Assembly (NCBI GenBank): GCA_019614645.1
Contig: JABWDB010000004.1
Span: forward strand, 558,001-622,000
Reading direction: 5' to 3'
DNA from: Stratiolaelaps scimitus
Taxonomy: Eukaryota; Arthropoda; Arachnida; Mesostigmata; Laelapidae
Length of the DNA stretch: 64,000 nt
In this document: positions 38,900 to 52,156 of the stretch, piece after piece
Numbering within the stretch: the first letter of the stretch is position 1
Layout of the letters: each line of letters starts with the position of its first letter
The notes under the pieces: model-generated
What the model saw: only the letters and a program-made list of their open reading frames with translations
What the model was told of the DNA's origin: nothing
The model's database searches: none
Position numbers and translations under genes: made by a program

Positions 38900-40130
38900 A
38901 CAACTTTCCCTATGATTTGATGAACCTTACGTGCGGCGGATCTCTCCCCCGCCCGCCGCTACCCCCCCCCCCGTACCGCCATCTGCACGCTGCGCTTCTT
39001 GCTTCGTGTCAGCGTTCAATTCGTTCATCATTAACCCGATATGGCTGTTTGATGACTGTTCACTTGTTTGCCGGCAGTTTCACTGGCGTTGAAGCCTTCA
39101 TCATCACTGGCGTCATCGCCAGCGACTTCTGCTGCAAAACTCTCACCCGCAAACGAAGTTCATTCCGCTTTCTCCCGCCGTCGCTCTCCTACGGCTGAGA
39201 CACCGGCCTCTCCCGCCGGTGTTCTTTTGTTCAGGGCTTTACTTTTCACTGCCGACTTCGCCGTCACCGCCACCCGCAGAGCCAGCAGCGTCCTGCAACT
39301 TTACACTACGTTTTACCATACGCGCGTGCGATTTTACCCCGAGGACTGCCGCTACTCGACTGCAAGCTACCGACGAGAAAAGGCGGTGAACGACAACCCC
39401 CCGCCTCCCGTATCAACGTCTTCGATACGGCTTCGGCCAATCTGTATCCGCGGGCATGTGTCTGAATGCTTACCTCCTCCGGTCCTCAGTTCCGCGCAGT
39501 TGGCCATTACTGCCGCTACGCTTTTACTGTGCGGCAGAGAAATACAAATGGGAAGTGCGGGCACCTTCATCAGAATTTAATTTTTCGTCACTCATTGAAT
39601 CAGTCCCGCCGCCACCGCCGCCGCCGCCGCGGCCACCACCAGCACCAGCACCGCCACCACCGCCAAGTACCACCATCAAATTTCCCTGAACGCAACAACC
39701 CACAATTGAGCAAAAATTTGCGTGATTCTATTTGTTTTTCTGCTACCCAGTTCAATCGGACCCCCGGGCTCGTGCCATCGCCGCTGTCGCCGCCGCCGCC
39801 GCTGTCGCCGCCGCCGCCGCTCTCCATCTTTCCGCGTCATCTCGCGCGATGCCGATGAGCGTTTTCCCCGTGCTTCTTCATTGTTGGTATCTTCGCAGAG
39901 CTCCGCATCTTAAGTCCCCCTCGATATTGCGGACGAGCAAAGCTCCGTCAGTCAGTCGCTGGTTCATCTGCAGCTGCTCGTCGACGTCCGACGGCGGACC
40001 GTTCGTTTCCGCTCCGTCCCGTTGTTTGTTGCGTGTTTGCCCGAGGTTCGCTGTTGTGTTACGCTCGCGGCAGCCGTTGCGTTTGCGATGAGCAGGGCTT
40101 TCCTTCCCGGTAGAGGCGGTCATGGGCCTA
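38900..40130. promoter_or_regulatory. GC-rich block, possible promoter or 5' exon
   Basis: This block is clearly richer in GC and CpG than its flanks, with CCG runs and overlapping long open frames on both strands. Such frames are expected wherever stops are scarce, so they are not called as genes. The abrupt return to AT-rich sequence at both ends is the main support for a regulatory or first-exon role. Confidence 0.25.
39608..39664 (+). repeat. (CCG/CCA)n triplet repeat
   Basis: Mixed CCG, CCA and GCA triplets. A second CCG/CTG cluster follows at about 39776-39825. Both lie in the GC-rich block at 38.9-40.1 kb. Confidence 0.8.
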
Positions 40131-40227
40131 AACTTTGCAAAACAGTAACGGCCCTGGCGCAGCGTTAGCGGAGTCGGCACGTTATCGACGCACGATCAGT
40201 TCAGAGCAGCGGCAGCAGCCAAATTCA

Positions 40228-40230
<3 letters not shown>

Positions 40231-40265
<35 letters not shown>
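40231..40265 (+). repeat. (AT)n microsatellite
   Basis: About 17 AT units. Confidence 0.85.
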
Positions 40266-40266
<1 letters not shown>

Positions 40267-40554
40267 GTTGCTTCATTGTTGTACTGTTCCCGAGATGCAC
40301 TCTTCCTCCTTCATGATAGCTTATACCGTGTGATATGGCCAATACGGCTGTAAAATAATATAAAATAAGCCTCGATCCCGAATCGAGATGAGGGGACGCC
40401 ACGGATTCGCTATTGGGGATTGCGAACGGAACGCTGGTAACGATAACTCTAGCAGACGTCGGTATTATTACTTCATCGTCATCACCACCATTCATATGAG
40501 ACCCGTCATCAACCGTTCGGTCACAAGTACGAGTGTAGTTATAAATGTACTAGA

Positions 40555-40556
<2 letters not shown>

Positions 40557-40604
<48 letters not shown>
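40557..40604 (+). repeat. Long (AT)n microsatellite
   Basis: About 24 AT units. Confidence 0.9.
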
Positions 40605-40607
<3 letters not shown>

Positions 40608-41231
40608 CTGATTAGTAGATCTTTTGCGCGATCTCAAGTAAGTATGTTTCCAACCAGAAATCCGCTGGGCTGTAGAGTCCAATGGGGATTCTATAGTACG
40701 TGTTGTCGCTAACAGCCGGACGTGCTATGAATACTTATAATGGCCAACACGTAAAGCGGTGCCTTCTAACTCGTTTCTCGTTGTGAAGTCAATTGCTCTG
40801 TCAGCCACCGATTCCCTAATCATGGTACGCCTTGACGTGGTCGATGTCAACCAAAGATCTCTCGATTCAGACACAATGAGCAACGTATTCCCCACGGTTG
40901 GATACATCCGTCAGGCAAAAAGCGTCATCTTGGCATATGCACATCCCTGAAGCATGTATATGAAGATGCTCAGTCACTGTCTCTAATATATTCACTGCTA
41001 TCGGTAGCCATTTTGGGCCAGCACATGTATGCACATGACGGAATACAAATGAAATCCGCACGATTGAGTTCAACCTCCTTTACAGAGAAATGGAGAGATG
41101 CATATGTTACGAGCCAGGCAGGGATGCAAGTATCAACCTAGTTATTGCTTTGGCCAATGACACGCTTTCAGTCTACACGAACAACTATCTATAGTACATA
41201 CGATATATACAAGCGTTTTTTTCGTGTGTAA

Positions 41232-41232
41232 G

Positions 41233-41265
<33 letters not shown>

Positions 41266-41308
41266 TACATATATATACAGAGAGAGAGAGTAAGAGAGAG
41301 AGAGAGAG
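41232..41308 (+). repeat. Compound (AT)n, (CATA)n, (GA)n microsatellite
   Basis: AT units pass through CATATA units into about 14 GA units. Confidence 0.85.
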
Positions 41309-43571
41309 GACGATGAGGGCGCAGCGCCGGTTCTCACGAATTCACAATGCGTTAAAGCTGTTGTCGTATTTGTCGTCGTCATGGATATGTCGGGCCCGGC
41401 TAATATCTATTAGCTTTTGTCTAGTCGTGTTATATTTTAATAATTTACAATATCTTTCGACCACACCCCCGGTCCGTATGACAAACGGACAAGGGTCGGC
41501 CAAATCGGCTCATTGTGAAGCGTGGCCTATTCCTAGTTCTATATTATAGTGTAGATAGTAGTAGTAGTAGTATATGTTAAATGCATAAAAGGTGCCTCAG
41601 CGGTGGGCGAGCCCTGTGGACTGTGTTTGATTATTCAAATGGTGTCGTCCACTTTGCTTGCTTGTTGTCCAGCCCCGTTTACTGGGCACCCGCCAGTATG
41701 TGTGTTGTATACGAATGATTGGATTCGAGTTTTGAGTGGCAACAAGACGAGCGTCATTGATAGCTGTCGTGAGATAGATCCCGATGTGGTGGATGCGTTC
41801 TTCCAGCCGGTTGAACGAAGGAGGAAACGGACGCATTGTCTCATAGACGTTTTTTGCGTTTTTTCTTTTTTTTTTTTTATTTGAAATGTATGTACATCAT
41901 ACCAATACTCTTCGAGCTCCTTCCTGTTACAGCCGCCTCCCCCCCACCCGCCCCTGGCGGTCAGGGTATTGTGTGTGCTTCTTGACAGCTGCATACCCGA
42001 TTTGATTCCCTCTCGACACAAGTGAAATAATGACAAATATAATATCTAGACAATATGATGATATTGCAATTACATTCGGCTTTTTGCTCGTACCGTTAGG
42101 CCTCCCACATGTGCGCCATATAGGGTTCCGCTATTGTCGCAACAACTCTATAATATTGTCCTGTTTTGTTGTTGTTGTTGTTGTTGTTGCTGGCGTTGTT
42201 GTTATTATTATATACCCCACCGTCGTGATCCATTGCCCGGGCGGCTCTATCTGAAAGGACATCTGATCTAAGTGACTCTGGCTGAGCGGTCTCCCGCCAA
42301 CGGGCGCGGGTATTGTGGCCGGCATCGAACGAGCGGGGAGCGTCACCGCTAGGTTGGTTCATGCCCATCTGAAAGAGTTGCCTGCCCGACAATAGATCTG
42401 AAGCGGGAAACGAACATACGCAGAAGACGTTCATTGTCTCAAGTCCGGTGCGAGAGATCACGTCCAGAGCACGGTTCTCATCACGGTGACAATGGTGGAA
42501 AACTTTCTGCTACTTCGTCGTCATTATAATCATTTATATATGTTCATCATCAGCATCATATTGTTGGCTGTTGTTCTCTTAGGACAGTCGCTATCGGCCT
42601 CATGTTCTTGTTGCACGCGTACACTCGCCAGCAGATGCGACAGCGCCAGCTGCATTTCCCGATCACCTTCCATGTGGCATCAGCAGGTCCGACAGGCAGG
42701 CAGGTTATCAGGACTGGCTCCGTCCCATGCGGGGCCGTCCCATTATCGCCGCCACACACACACGCACACAATGTCCCACACGTCCTGTGTAGCGACATCG
42801 AATGCAATGACGGTGTTACTATCAAATACAACTGCACGATTTACTGCTACGCGTAAATAGGGTGTCACGTGTGTGTATACAGCCAGCTAATGTAGGTGGC
42901 ATCGGTGATGCTGCTGCTGCTGCTGCTGGACAATGAATGTACAAAGGGCTAGTTGCGAATAAAAATAGAAACATCCGCGCAACAGAACCATTCGTCATCG
43001 GTGACGTCGCTGCCGTTGTCGTCGTAATCGTTACACGAACAGCCCGTTCCATCCACGACGAAACAACGTAATCATCACCATTGAGAATTCATCGCCGGTC
43101 GGAGCGCGCTGTGCCGTTCTCGAGCTGTTTGTGGCCAAGCGAGATAGATTGAGAGGGACAGAGTAAGTAAGAGAGCGAGATGAAGCATTATCGCAGTCGG
43201 CTGCAATGACACTCGCCGGCAACAGCGGTCCGTTGTGGGAACCAGTGGCGGCGGACACAAGCTGGAAGGAGGTGTGTTTCCACAGTAATTGGCTGACCAC
43301 GAGCCCTGCTGTGACTATTTGACCTGGCGTAGCACTGTCTTTACTTTATGTGGCTGACTCGCCACTGGGCTTTCCGAAGAAGGGTCTTCCCTTGGAGGAA
43401 AAAACGAAGGAGGACTTCACTTACGATCTTCATGGGCAATGCACGAGTAGGTGCGAAACGCCACGGCGCTGTGGGCGCATTCTCTTCTCTGAGGCGGATC
43501 AGTGTCATGGTAAATAAACGCAGACGCGCTGATAAGCATTCTGAGTAATTTGGGAAGTTCTATGCATTTCG

Positions 43572-43575
<4 letters not shown>

Positions 43576-43602
<27 letters not shown>
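43576..43602 (+). repeat. (TA)n microsatellite
   Basis: About 13 TA units. Confidence 0.85.
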
Positions 43603-45158
43603 AGTTCTTTTCTACCACATTTATTCTGGGTAATAATAGTGGGTGATGATGGCGAGTATATGACTTGCCGACCCGTCGCGCTCGGCACATCCTGCGTGTG
43701 TGTGTGTGTAAACAATTTTATGCATGCATTTTCTATGTCCGCGTCTTTCACAGGAATAACTCAGTCTTCTTAAGTGCTAGGATAAACATGATAAACAATG
43801 AGCACAGCTTGTTTTTGTTTCAACAACACCACCACCACCACCACCATTTTAGGATGAAATACGCGAGTATGCAACGAGCGTCTGCCTCTGCTTGGGGCAG
43901 TAGCCAGCGGCTGATAGTGAGTGTGGTTCGCGGTTTGCGAAGCCAAAAATCAAAGCCTTCTCTTACACTCGGTTAAATCACTGTGACACAGATGACAAAG
44001 GTGATCTTCGAAACAATGACAACGGTAACCCTCCCTTCGTTCAGTATATGATCGCTACGGGACATAGCACAATAGCCAAATATGTTATATATAAATTACG
44101 CATCGAAAACGCGCCGATCTTCCGTAGGACCGACACAGTTCCGCTGTTGGGCTATTTCGTATTGATCCCTTTAGCCGCGATGCTCAAAGATGAACGGGGC
44201 ACCTTACGCCGCCGTCCGTCATCTCCATTATTCGCAATGGGATGTGAATCATCGTGCGCTGGTGGGGGCGCACGATATAAATAACTATGTCGACTGGTTT
44301 GTCCGGAGTATCCTGTGAGTTGGCCTTCTTTTTTCTAGCAGTTTTTCGACATGGCAACATTCATTATTTTGTAGTCATCAGCGGTCGCGTGCACAGTGCT
44401 GTTGATTAGAGCGCTTTTCATGAATCATTCGATGATCGCTGGAAGTGTTCGGGTCCAGTCACTTCCAGGTTAGAGGGGCTCCCGTCTCCATAAGAAACTG
44501 CGATGGGTGACGACTCGTTGAGACGAGTCGCTTCCCTTTGGACAGCGGTTCCGATGTTTCGTTGAAATCCACTTGGTCGGGATAGCCGGCCTGGAATAGT
44601 GTAGTCGAGCGACTCGGGCACGTTTGCAACAGCGACTCCTTCCTTATTCAAGCGTTGTTGAGTTTAAGACCAGACATATCGCTCATGAATTACCGATAGT
44701 CCACTACCCGCGTGGCTAAGTACTGACGAACCGGCGAATTATACCTTTCAAGTTGGGGAGCTTAAGTGCCGTCCACTATTGACCCCTCGCCATTTTGGTC
44801 AAGCATCTAGTGCGTGCTGACCACCTTGAGAATCACAGCTTCTAATCAGTTCCAACCGCAATTCACGGAAACAAACTCACACGACGACGTAATTACGACG
44901 GTTTCTGGCATCGGAGCGTGCGACTTGCTAGCGTTGTGAATTTCGAAATTTGTACCCTCCACAGCCCCTTCATAATTATCAGCCGTATCAGCTCGTCCTG
45001 ATTTAGACGAACGTCCAGTGTACGCCAACGTCGAGACAACGCAGCAGAAATAGAATGACACTATTTGAAATGCCTCCATAATGCTAAGTCAGACTACCGG
45101 GTCCATGTTGAGTGTTGCCACTGTCGAACGCCTCATTACTGGCTGACAAAGGATTTTA

Positions 45159-45161
<3 letters not shown>

Positions 45162-45216
<55 letters not shown>
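45162..45216 (+). repeat. Long (TA)n microsatellite
   Basis: About 27 uninterrupted TA units, the longest pure AT array in the window. Confidence 0.9.
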
Positions 45217-45221
<5 letters not shown>

Positions 45222-48200
45222 CAGCATAATAATTGTGATTATTATGGACCTATCGTAAATGTTAGATAAGTGACAAGTCCCGGGTGTGTGTTTACAGATA
45301 CGCTGCAGTGATCTGGCCTGTAGATATCAACATGGGGACCACTGCTGCGGACGTATTACAGGGCCCAATCTATACACTTATTAATATTATTACTATTATT
45401 ATTATTATTGTTATCATTAGTGTCTGGTGGTCCAATGTGTGTCCTAGCTCCATCAACGACAATACAATCGGACTGGATTGTGTGGAAGCCTATCCTGCAC
45501 CGCTCATAAATATGAATATTAAAAGTATTGCCTTTGCCTGTCCAGAGGTGTTTCGCTGCCTTCCATTATAGCATGATAGCAAGCGGCCAATTCCAGCTTC
45601 GGCGTCTATCCGAACTTGATATATTGAATCATAAGGCGAGGCGGAGGTTGGCTGCTATACATAGAGCAACAACTAGAAACCCGGTCTCCTCGATATCGCG
45701 CGAAGGCTGTGACTTCTATTCTAGAAGCGCTGACCAGCTGCGTCGCAAAGTGCGGCGTGTCAGTTAATATTTCTGTGGTCACAATCGTGTTACGCCGCCG
45801 GGAAACTTTATATTACAGCTATACGCATCATGACGTGCGTGTACATTTGTTTGACTTACCTGGAACCTATCCGCCTCGCTATCGTATGATCGCACTGATC
45901 ATTTGTGTGTGTGTGTGTGTGTTGTTCTCGTAACCGCCAGTAAATGTTGACCTGGGCCACCGTGTCACGTCAACTTCGCAGGCTCACGACAAGGGAAACG
46001 GATATAGGGAAGTGTGATGTGAGTAGTGAGCTAGCTATCTGTTTCAGATCCGCGCATCTTAGCAGATCACGTCAAAATGCACCCGTAGATGCCGCTGTAG
46101 CTCTTGCACAATTAATAAATCGAATAGTATACTTTGGAAATGTTAGCAAGCATTGGTCAAACGTCGTGTCTAGACGAAGGCTACATTTAATCGAAAGCTG
46201 AAATTGATATGCGAACGCTAATCCGATCGTCACCGTTGCGGATTTCTGCTGAGGTGCGGATGATTCGCCGCCGTTGTCTCAAATAGCGGCTATTGCCCAT
46301 TGTTCGATGATTGGCAGCGCAAAGAAAGCTGAGTGCGACTCCGGCCTTTGATCCTAAACGCTGGCAAAGTCACTATATGTCTAGTGCATATATATTTCAT
46401 ACGGTGAACAATTGGCGGATTGCACAAGTCGTTATCAAGGATGAAGCGTCGCAATCATTATCATTGCTAGTGTCTCGGCCCCTTCGACGTGCGCAATCAT
46501 GACGTCGATGTATGAGCGTGACGTTCCATTCGAGTGTTATTCCCCGTTGTCCAGCTGCAATCATTAACCGATTGGACCTAACACCGGCGGTCTACCCAAA
46601 GGCCCACCCCCCGTTCATGCGTATTTTTTTACGGCTCCAGTTGTGTATATATATATATCTATATATCTATAGGGTTTGAACTGTTCGTCTCAGTGTGATT
46701 TCTTTGGCAATCAATTGATGTTTGCCTACAATCCATGTTGCAGCCCCAGCCAGGCGTTCCCTTCTACGTGTGCAACCCTCAGCGACTTGATGTAAGTTAA
46801 CACATAAGGACGTGTCCTATTTACCCCGTGCCGCACGCGTCGCAACACCGCCTCCCCCTAATTTCTCTGATTTAATTGATTTCTGGCAATTTGTCCTGTT
46901 CCATATATCTGTTTGATGAGAACCTATATATATATATATATATACATATATATTGAGGAAGTTACTCGCAAGTTGTGCACTGCTCGTTGTAGGTTCCTTG
47001 AATTGAAATCAGTGTAGAATTAGACACAGGCTATGATTTTCTTGTGTACCCTTTAACATGGCCAGCGACAGACACACTGCTTGTTTTGTGCGAAGTCATT
47101 TGCATATTATCGGTCCGAGTTTCTTGAAACAGCATATTTACTCGTTGCTAGCCTGAGATGGCGAAGAGCAGTATACACTGCTGCGTGCGCCAGCAAATAC
47201 CGCACCGGGATCTCGTTAGGTCCACCAAGGGACAGAGGTTAGGTATGACTTCTCTTTGACGGCTTTCATAGAAACTCACGTGACGGGCTTGCAACGATGA
47301 ACAGATCCACCTCAGCAGAAGGTGTCCATGCTACATGGTCTGTAAAAAATATTCAAACCATCGCCTACTCCAAAATTGACCACAATTTATTTTTTTGGCA
47401 GCAGCAGCAGCAGCTGACAGATGCACGCACTTCTCGTGAAGCGCACACATAGTTAACAGCAGTTGCATGAGACGAAAGGCCACGCCGGCCTCCCATCAAC
47501 GCCGTCATTATGTCTCTCCGTAGATCCACCATGACCGTATTTCCAAGCGACCTACAGAGAAGACCCTCTTACCCACCACCTAGCTACCAACCCACTATAG
47601 GCCACTCATACCGATCCGCTGGTATCTGTAGACGGCGATCGGCGCGCGACGACCCGACACGGCCGCGCTTGCTGTCATTGTTTGCTCGCTTTGTCAATGT
47701 ATTCATCTAAGTGCCGGTGAATGGCATCGATCAAATAGAGCAAATGCCATTTTCCCGACCTTGTTACCCGTTCAGCTCTATCTATCAGCTACGCTAGCTA
47801 CCGATATATATATATATATATATTCGATTAAATTTGACAAACTGGTAAACTGTGTGCTTGCTAAAGATTGGCTCCACTTGTACACTTGTCTATCATTCCC
47901 AGTCTACGGAGGCAAATCGCCTCCCACGCTTTACCTCGACGGCTGCATCTACTGACAATGATTCTTGCCTTATCATTGCTTTTCAATACGATTAGTTAGT
48001 TCACTTTACACTGAACCGTGACCACATTGAGCTGCGGCCGAGTTGTCGAAGCGTTCGAGACTAATGGAACTTGGGACAGACATCACTTTTAAACGCATTC
48101 AATACGGGCGGCAAGGAACGCGTGCTATATTCGCCAAAATTCGGCCGCAGTTTTCTCGACATTTAATATTACGTTTAATTGTGTCCCTTTTACTCGCACT

Positions 48201-50167
48201 ATTCATAATATCGATAGTGGTCAATGTTGTATCTGTAAGGCAATCTTACATCACTTTCGCCTAACATGAGCTGTCTAAATATAGTTGTCGATTATTGTAT
48301 CAATCGATTTATTTGAAATCTCGTAGATATTTGTATTGTGGCCTAAGTAACCAACTACACTCAAGGCAGAACGATGATCTTTGATCAAACTTTGCTTACG
48401 CGATCATATCACTGTCACTGCAGAAACTTCCGAGCGAGTCGGTACTCTTTCAGCGGCATGGATATCCATGTAGTTTGCTGTCTTTCGGCCCAATTTGACA
48501 CAAATCAAACTGATTAAGTTAAATAGTAGAACTTTCGGACATAGTATACATATGTGCATTGACTGAATGGACTTTTAAGCGGGGACGATAATTGGTGACC
48601 TGCGGCTGATTAGCGTGACTGAGAGGAAAAATTAAAAATAATATATTCTCTTTTTTTTCTTGCGTCGAAACAAATATTTCTAAATCATCTACAATAATGC
48701 CGTTGATGATGCTGTGGACCTGTCATAAGTTCGCGCCGCTGAAAAGCCTGACCCAGCTTCGTCATATGGCGTCTCGCTCAACCGATAGCTGCCTACCCGT
48801 TGAACAATCAGGGCGTGTGCTTTAATGGCATGCTATACCAGCACCTACCCATTTTTGTCCTATATGCAACTCGTGATGATTGGCCAAACTCTCTATGTAC
48901 GTGTTCTGACTTTTTTGGTTGAAATTGATGTGAGCCGACGATACCAGCAGCGATCAATGTATCACAAATCGGCCTGCATTTAGCACAGCATTTAGTATAT
49001 TACTTAGTGCCGTTGAATTATCATGTCGACCTGCCGCCTGCTGTTAGGCTGAATTTGACCAACTTAGCCCAGCCAAGACCCCTGTGGTTGACAACCTGCA
49101 ACCTGTTGATCCACTATAACCTTGTTGCTCTCTCCAGCTCCTTTCTCGCCTCTTCGCCGACAGAAACAACACCCGACATCGTCCGTCGCCACGGACCGTG
49201 GAAGCTGTTAACTGCCCGTTCCAGTTAAGCCAGTTCCGCCTGGCCTCGAGCGTGCTCGCTCAGCCTAGCCAAGCTACTGACCAACATCGGCTTCCAGCTA
49301 CCGACCATCGTTGCATCTACCGCTATCCACCATATCCCGTTCCATTGTCTCACAATCGTCAGAGAACCGTTTCGCCACTAAACGTTCGCAGTCCCCATGA
49401 ACAGGTCTAGATCAGTGGCCGACGGGACGCTCGTCGTTATCTGCTGAATCGGCTGGACAAGTTGTGTTGTTTGTTTGAAGCTTGAAGCATTTGATGTTCA
49501 CTTCTAGTGGCACATAAGGCTTGCGGCGTAAGATGGATAGACGCGTTCAACGGTGTCGATGTGGTCAACCATGGTAAAAGTTAGTCTCGTTGATATTTCC
49601 TGCCTTGCTACCGTTGTTGTTGTTGCTGTTGCTATTGTTGTAGTACACGATGAGCACCCTGTGTAGACGACGGTGGCCAGACACCTCGAAGCAGTGTGAT
49701 GTGAATGGATAGCCCGGCCATATATGGTGCTACCGGCAGGATATGGTGGAGATGTAGGCGGATCACGCGAATTCGCGCGAATCCGTCGCACGCTGACTCT
49801 GATCTCTTCGCGGAGATCGGTCGGCTTCGAATGGGTCCTAGCGACACCTGCGAATGGCAGGTATCATCTAGCAGGAGCATCGACACAGCAGCCTCGATAA
49901 TCCTCTCCCTCATCGAGAGGCCAAACGAGCGTCTCCACTGCTATCCGATCGACCCTAATTCTAATGACACTCGGTGAATTACACACGATGGATGAACACC
50001 TGTGAGTTGGAATACCTCGCGGGCGAAGGCGACAAGTGCAAGGAATTCGTTGGCTTTCGTCCGTTGGCTTTCGTCCGTTGTGGACCTTCTGTGACCTGTT
50101 CAAACGATCTGCGTCATTTTGCCGTTGATTAATATTGTAGTTCATATCGAACTGATGTTATGTCTGA

Positions 50168-50169
<2 letters not shown>

Positions 50170-50235
<66 letters not shown>
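50170..50235 (+). repeat. Long (CT)n microsatellite
   Basis: About 30 CT units with rare TTT breaks. It explains the Arg-Glu runs in overlapping minus-strand ORFs. Confidence 0.9.
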
Positions 50236-50236
<1 letters not shown>

Positions 50237-50929
50237 GAGTAGATATTGAGTCTTGCCTACTTCGATTAAGGTAAGCACTTCCAGAGTTGTACTCGTAAGG
50301 TCGCTGATAGTACAATGTAAGATGACTTCTGCAAACAAAAAAAAAGAACACATTTGTGAAATGCCCCCCCCCTCCCCCCACCCGACTACGACTGCTACTG
50401 CACAGCGATTTTGTAACCCATATGCGTATTCGTCAATCCATTTGCGTTACGTTGCAGAGTTCAGATCTGCACCGATGTTCTGTATCGCAATTGCCGACGG
50501 CGGTATAAACGGCTTCAATGAATTCGTTCCACAACATATGCATGGGTCCTCTCGGCCCTCGAATTCAATTGTGTCGTCCCTCTTCATACAATAAATACAT
50601 TATTGATTTATTGTTGAGACCTCCGATTGGTGATTTTTTTCACCTCATTAGAATTCGGTCTCACCCTCAGTGGCCACGATAGCGTGACCACCTGCTCCTG
50701 TGAGCACATTGTCGACCTGCCTCGACAATGCTCCAGCCGACCGCGGCCGTTCGCGGTTATCGCGACGTGACATCCCTCTCCATTACTCCTTCTCCCCCTC
50801 TGGGGATGTTTCACATAGCCACTTACGAGACTTTGAAATTGAACGGTGCGCTGGCCGTGTGCGGGTATTGCTGACAAAAATTCGATCGGATCATTGGCTG
50901 CTTGACTGATCCGTGGATCCCATTCGTGT

Positions 50930-50951
50930 GCTGCTGCTGCAGCAGCAGCAG
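50930..50951. repeat. (CTG)n(CAG)n palindrome
   Basis: GCTGCTGCTGC followed directly by AGCAGCAGCAGC forms a perfect palindrome. Confidence 0.8.
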
Positions 50952-51786
50952 CTCCCGAATCTGGTCACGCATTGGGAAATGCTCGTCGTGAACAGGGCGG
51001 CCGGTTGCACGCGCTACACAATAGATGCAGCGACACAATGTCGACAAGTGAACGACACTAGCAGCACCACCAGCACTGATATTTGATAAAGGTCGCCGCT
51101 CCGCCCGCGTTTACACCCGTCTCCCCGAAAGCCCCCAATAGCTACCTCCATGCTCGTTGCTTGCAGGTGACATTGTATATATATATATATATATCTCGTG
51201 TTATATTGTGAGGAACGAGCTTTCAAAATAGCCAAGGAGGACAGCTACACAAACCGTCACACACGATGCGGTGCCTGAACCTCTTGTCGCTTGTTGCCGG
51301 CGATGACGAAGTGCTGATGTCAAGTGAGCGAGATACATCAATGGGACAGGCACCACCGGTAGAAGGTGTAACTGTGTCACCAGCAAAATATGAGCAGAGA
51401 ATGAATGAATAGACGCTAGCTATACATATGTTTGGTGACTTGTCATAATGTGGCTTAACTGGTACGACTGAGCTACTTCGTCGCCGCCGCCGCCGTCGTC
51501 ATCGGATCGATGCGTTTGCGATGTCGCCAACGAGGATGACAACCGCCTGCCTACCGATGCGAATGCATCAGAGAGCTTCAGCTTTCGGTCCTGCAGTTGG
51601 CCAATAGTGCAAGTAGGCTATTCCTCTGCGGTGGAGGGGGTAAGAACCGTAGCCAAACCAACAAAACAGGAATAACAGGTAAAGCAATGACAATGCAACG
51701 ATTTCAGTAGAAGCTTATCGTCTTCCGAGTCGCCGATGACAGGCGCTCTTGCAGATCTTCACTGATCTGGTTATCGTCTTGACGGC

Positions 51787-51803
51787 GGGGGGGGGGGGGG
51801 GGG
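51787..51803 (+). repeat. Poly-G tract
   Basis: An uninterrupted run of 17 G. The length is prone to sequencing error, so it may not be exact. Confidence 0.85.
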
Positions 51804-51887
51804 TAGGCTACTCGAAGCGTTGTCTTTGCTGTTCGTTCGATTGTTGCTGTACGAACAGGAGTACAACAATTCCCAGCAACTCTTCAG

Positions 51888-52156
51888 GACAGGAACTTCT
51901 CGGCGTTCTTTCAAGCTTAAACGATTGCGTTTGTTTCTCGACGTCGTGGAGCTCCATCAGTCAGTGAGCACATTATGTTTCCAGCCGCTCTGGAAGCTGC
52001 CGCCGGGCGCGGAAGGTGGGCAGTTAGCTTATGAAAATCGGGAGTTAGACGCTTACGGGCTTCGTGGGACTATGCTTCGGGGTGGTCGGCGCGTCTGTGC
52101 GTTCTCCACAGTGCGACCGCGGTCATCTAGAGGCAGCAGCAACAGCAGCAGCAGAG
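51888..52156 (+). CDS. Candidate coding exon, unidentified
   Basis: An open frame lies between a pyrimidine-rich acceptor (cagcaactcttcag) and a strong donor (AGAG|GTAAGC). It is GC-rich compared with the surroundings. It encodes a basic stretch (SRRSFKLKRLRLFLDVVELH) and a later segment containing WKLPPGAEGG. It ends in SSRGSSNSSSR, encoded by an AGC/AAC/AGC run. It leaves in phase 1, so it does not join exon 57201 directly, which needs phase 0. If both belong to one gene, a further exon lies between them. A 90-residue open frame is not rare by chance, so this rests on the splice borders alone. Confidence 0.25.

Larger units (their letters stand above)
40606..51887. other. Gene-free stretch of about 11 kb
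   Basis: Microsatellites as listed, GTT runs near 42168-42205, a CAC run near 43825-43845, and unique sequence. No open frame with convincing splice borders was found. Confidence 0.4.

Noticed and set aside
39456..39858. Proline- or arginine/histidine-rich ORFs
   Set aside because: All frames of a CCG/CCA repeat are open. Several overlapping ORFs on both strands show that this is lack of stops, not coding selection.
50049..50076. Tandem 14-base duplication (GTTGGCTTTCGTCC)
   Set aside because: Two units only. A trivial slippage event with no feature nearby.
50129..50381. Minus-strand ORFs with long Arg-Glu runs
   Set aside because: Translation of the (CT)n microsatellite.
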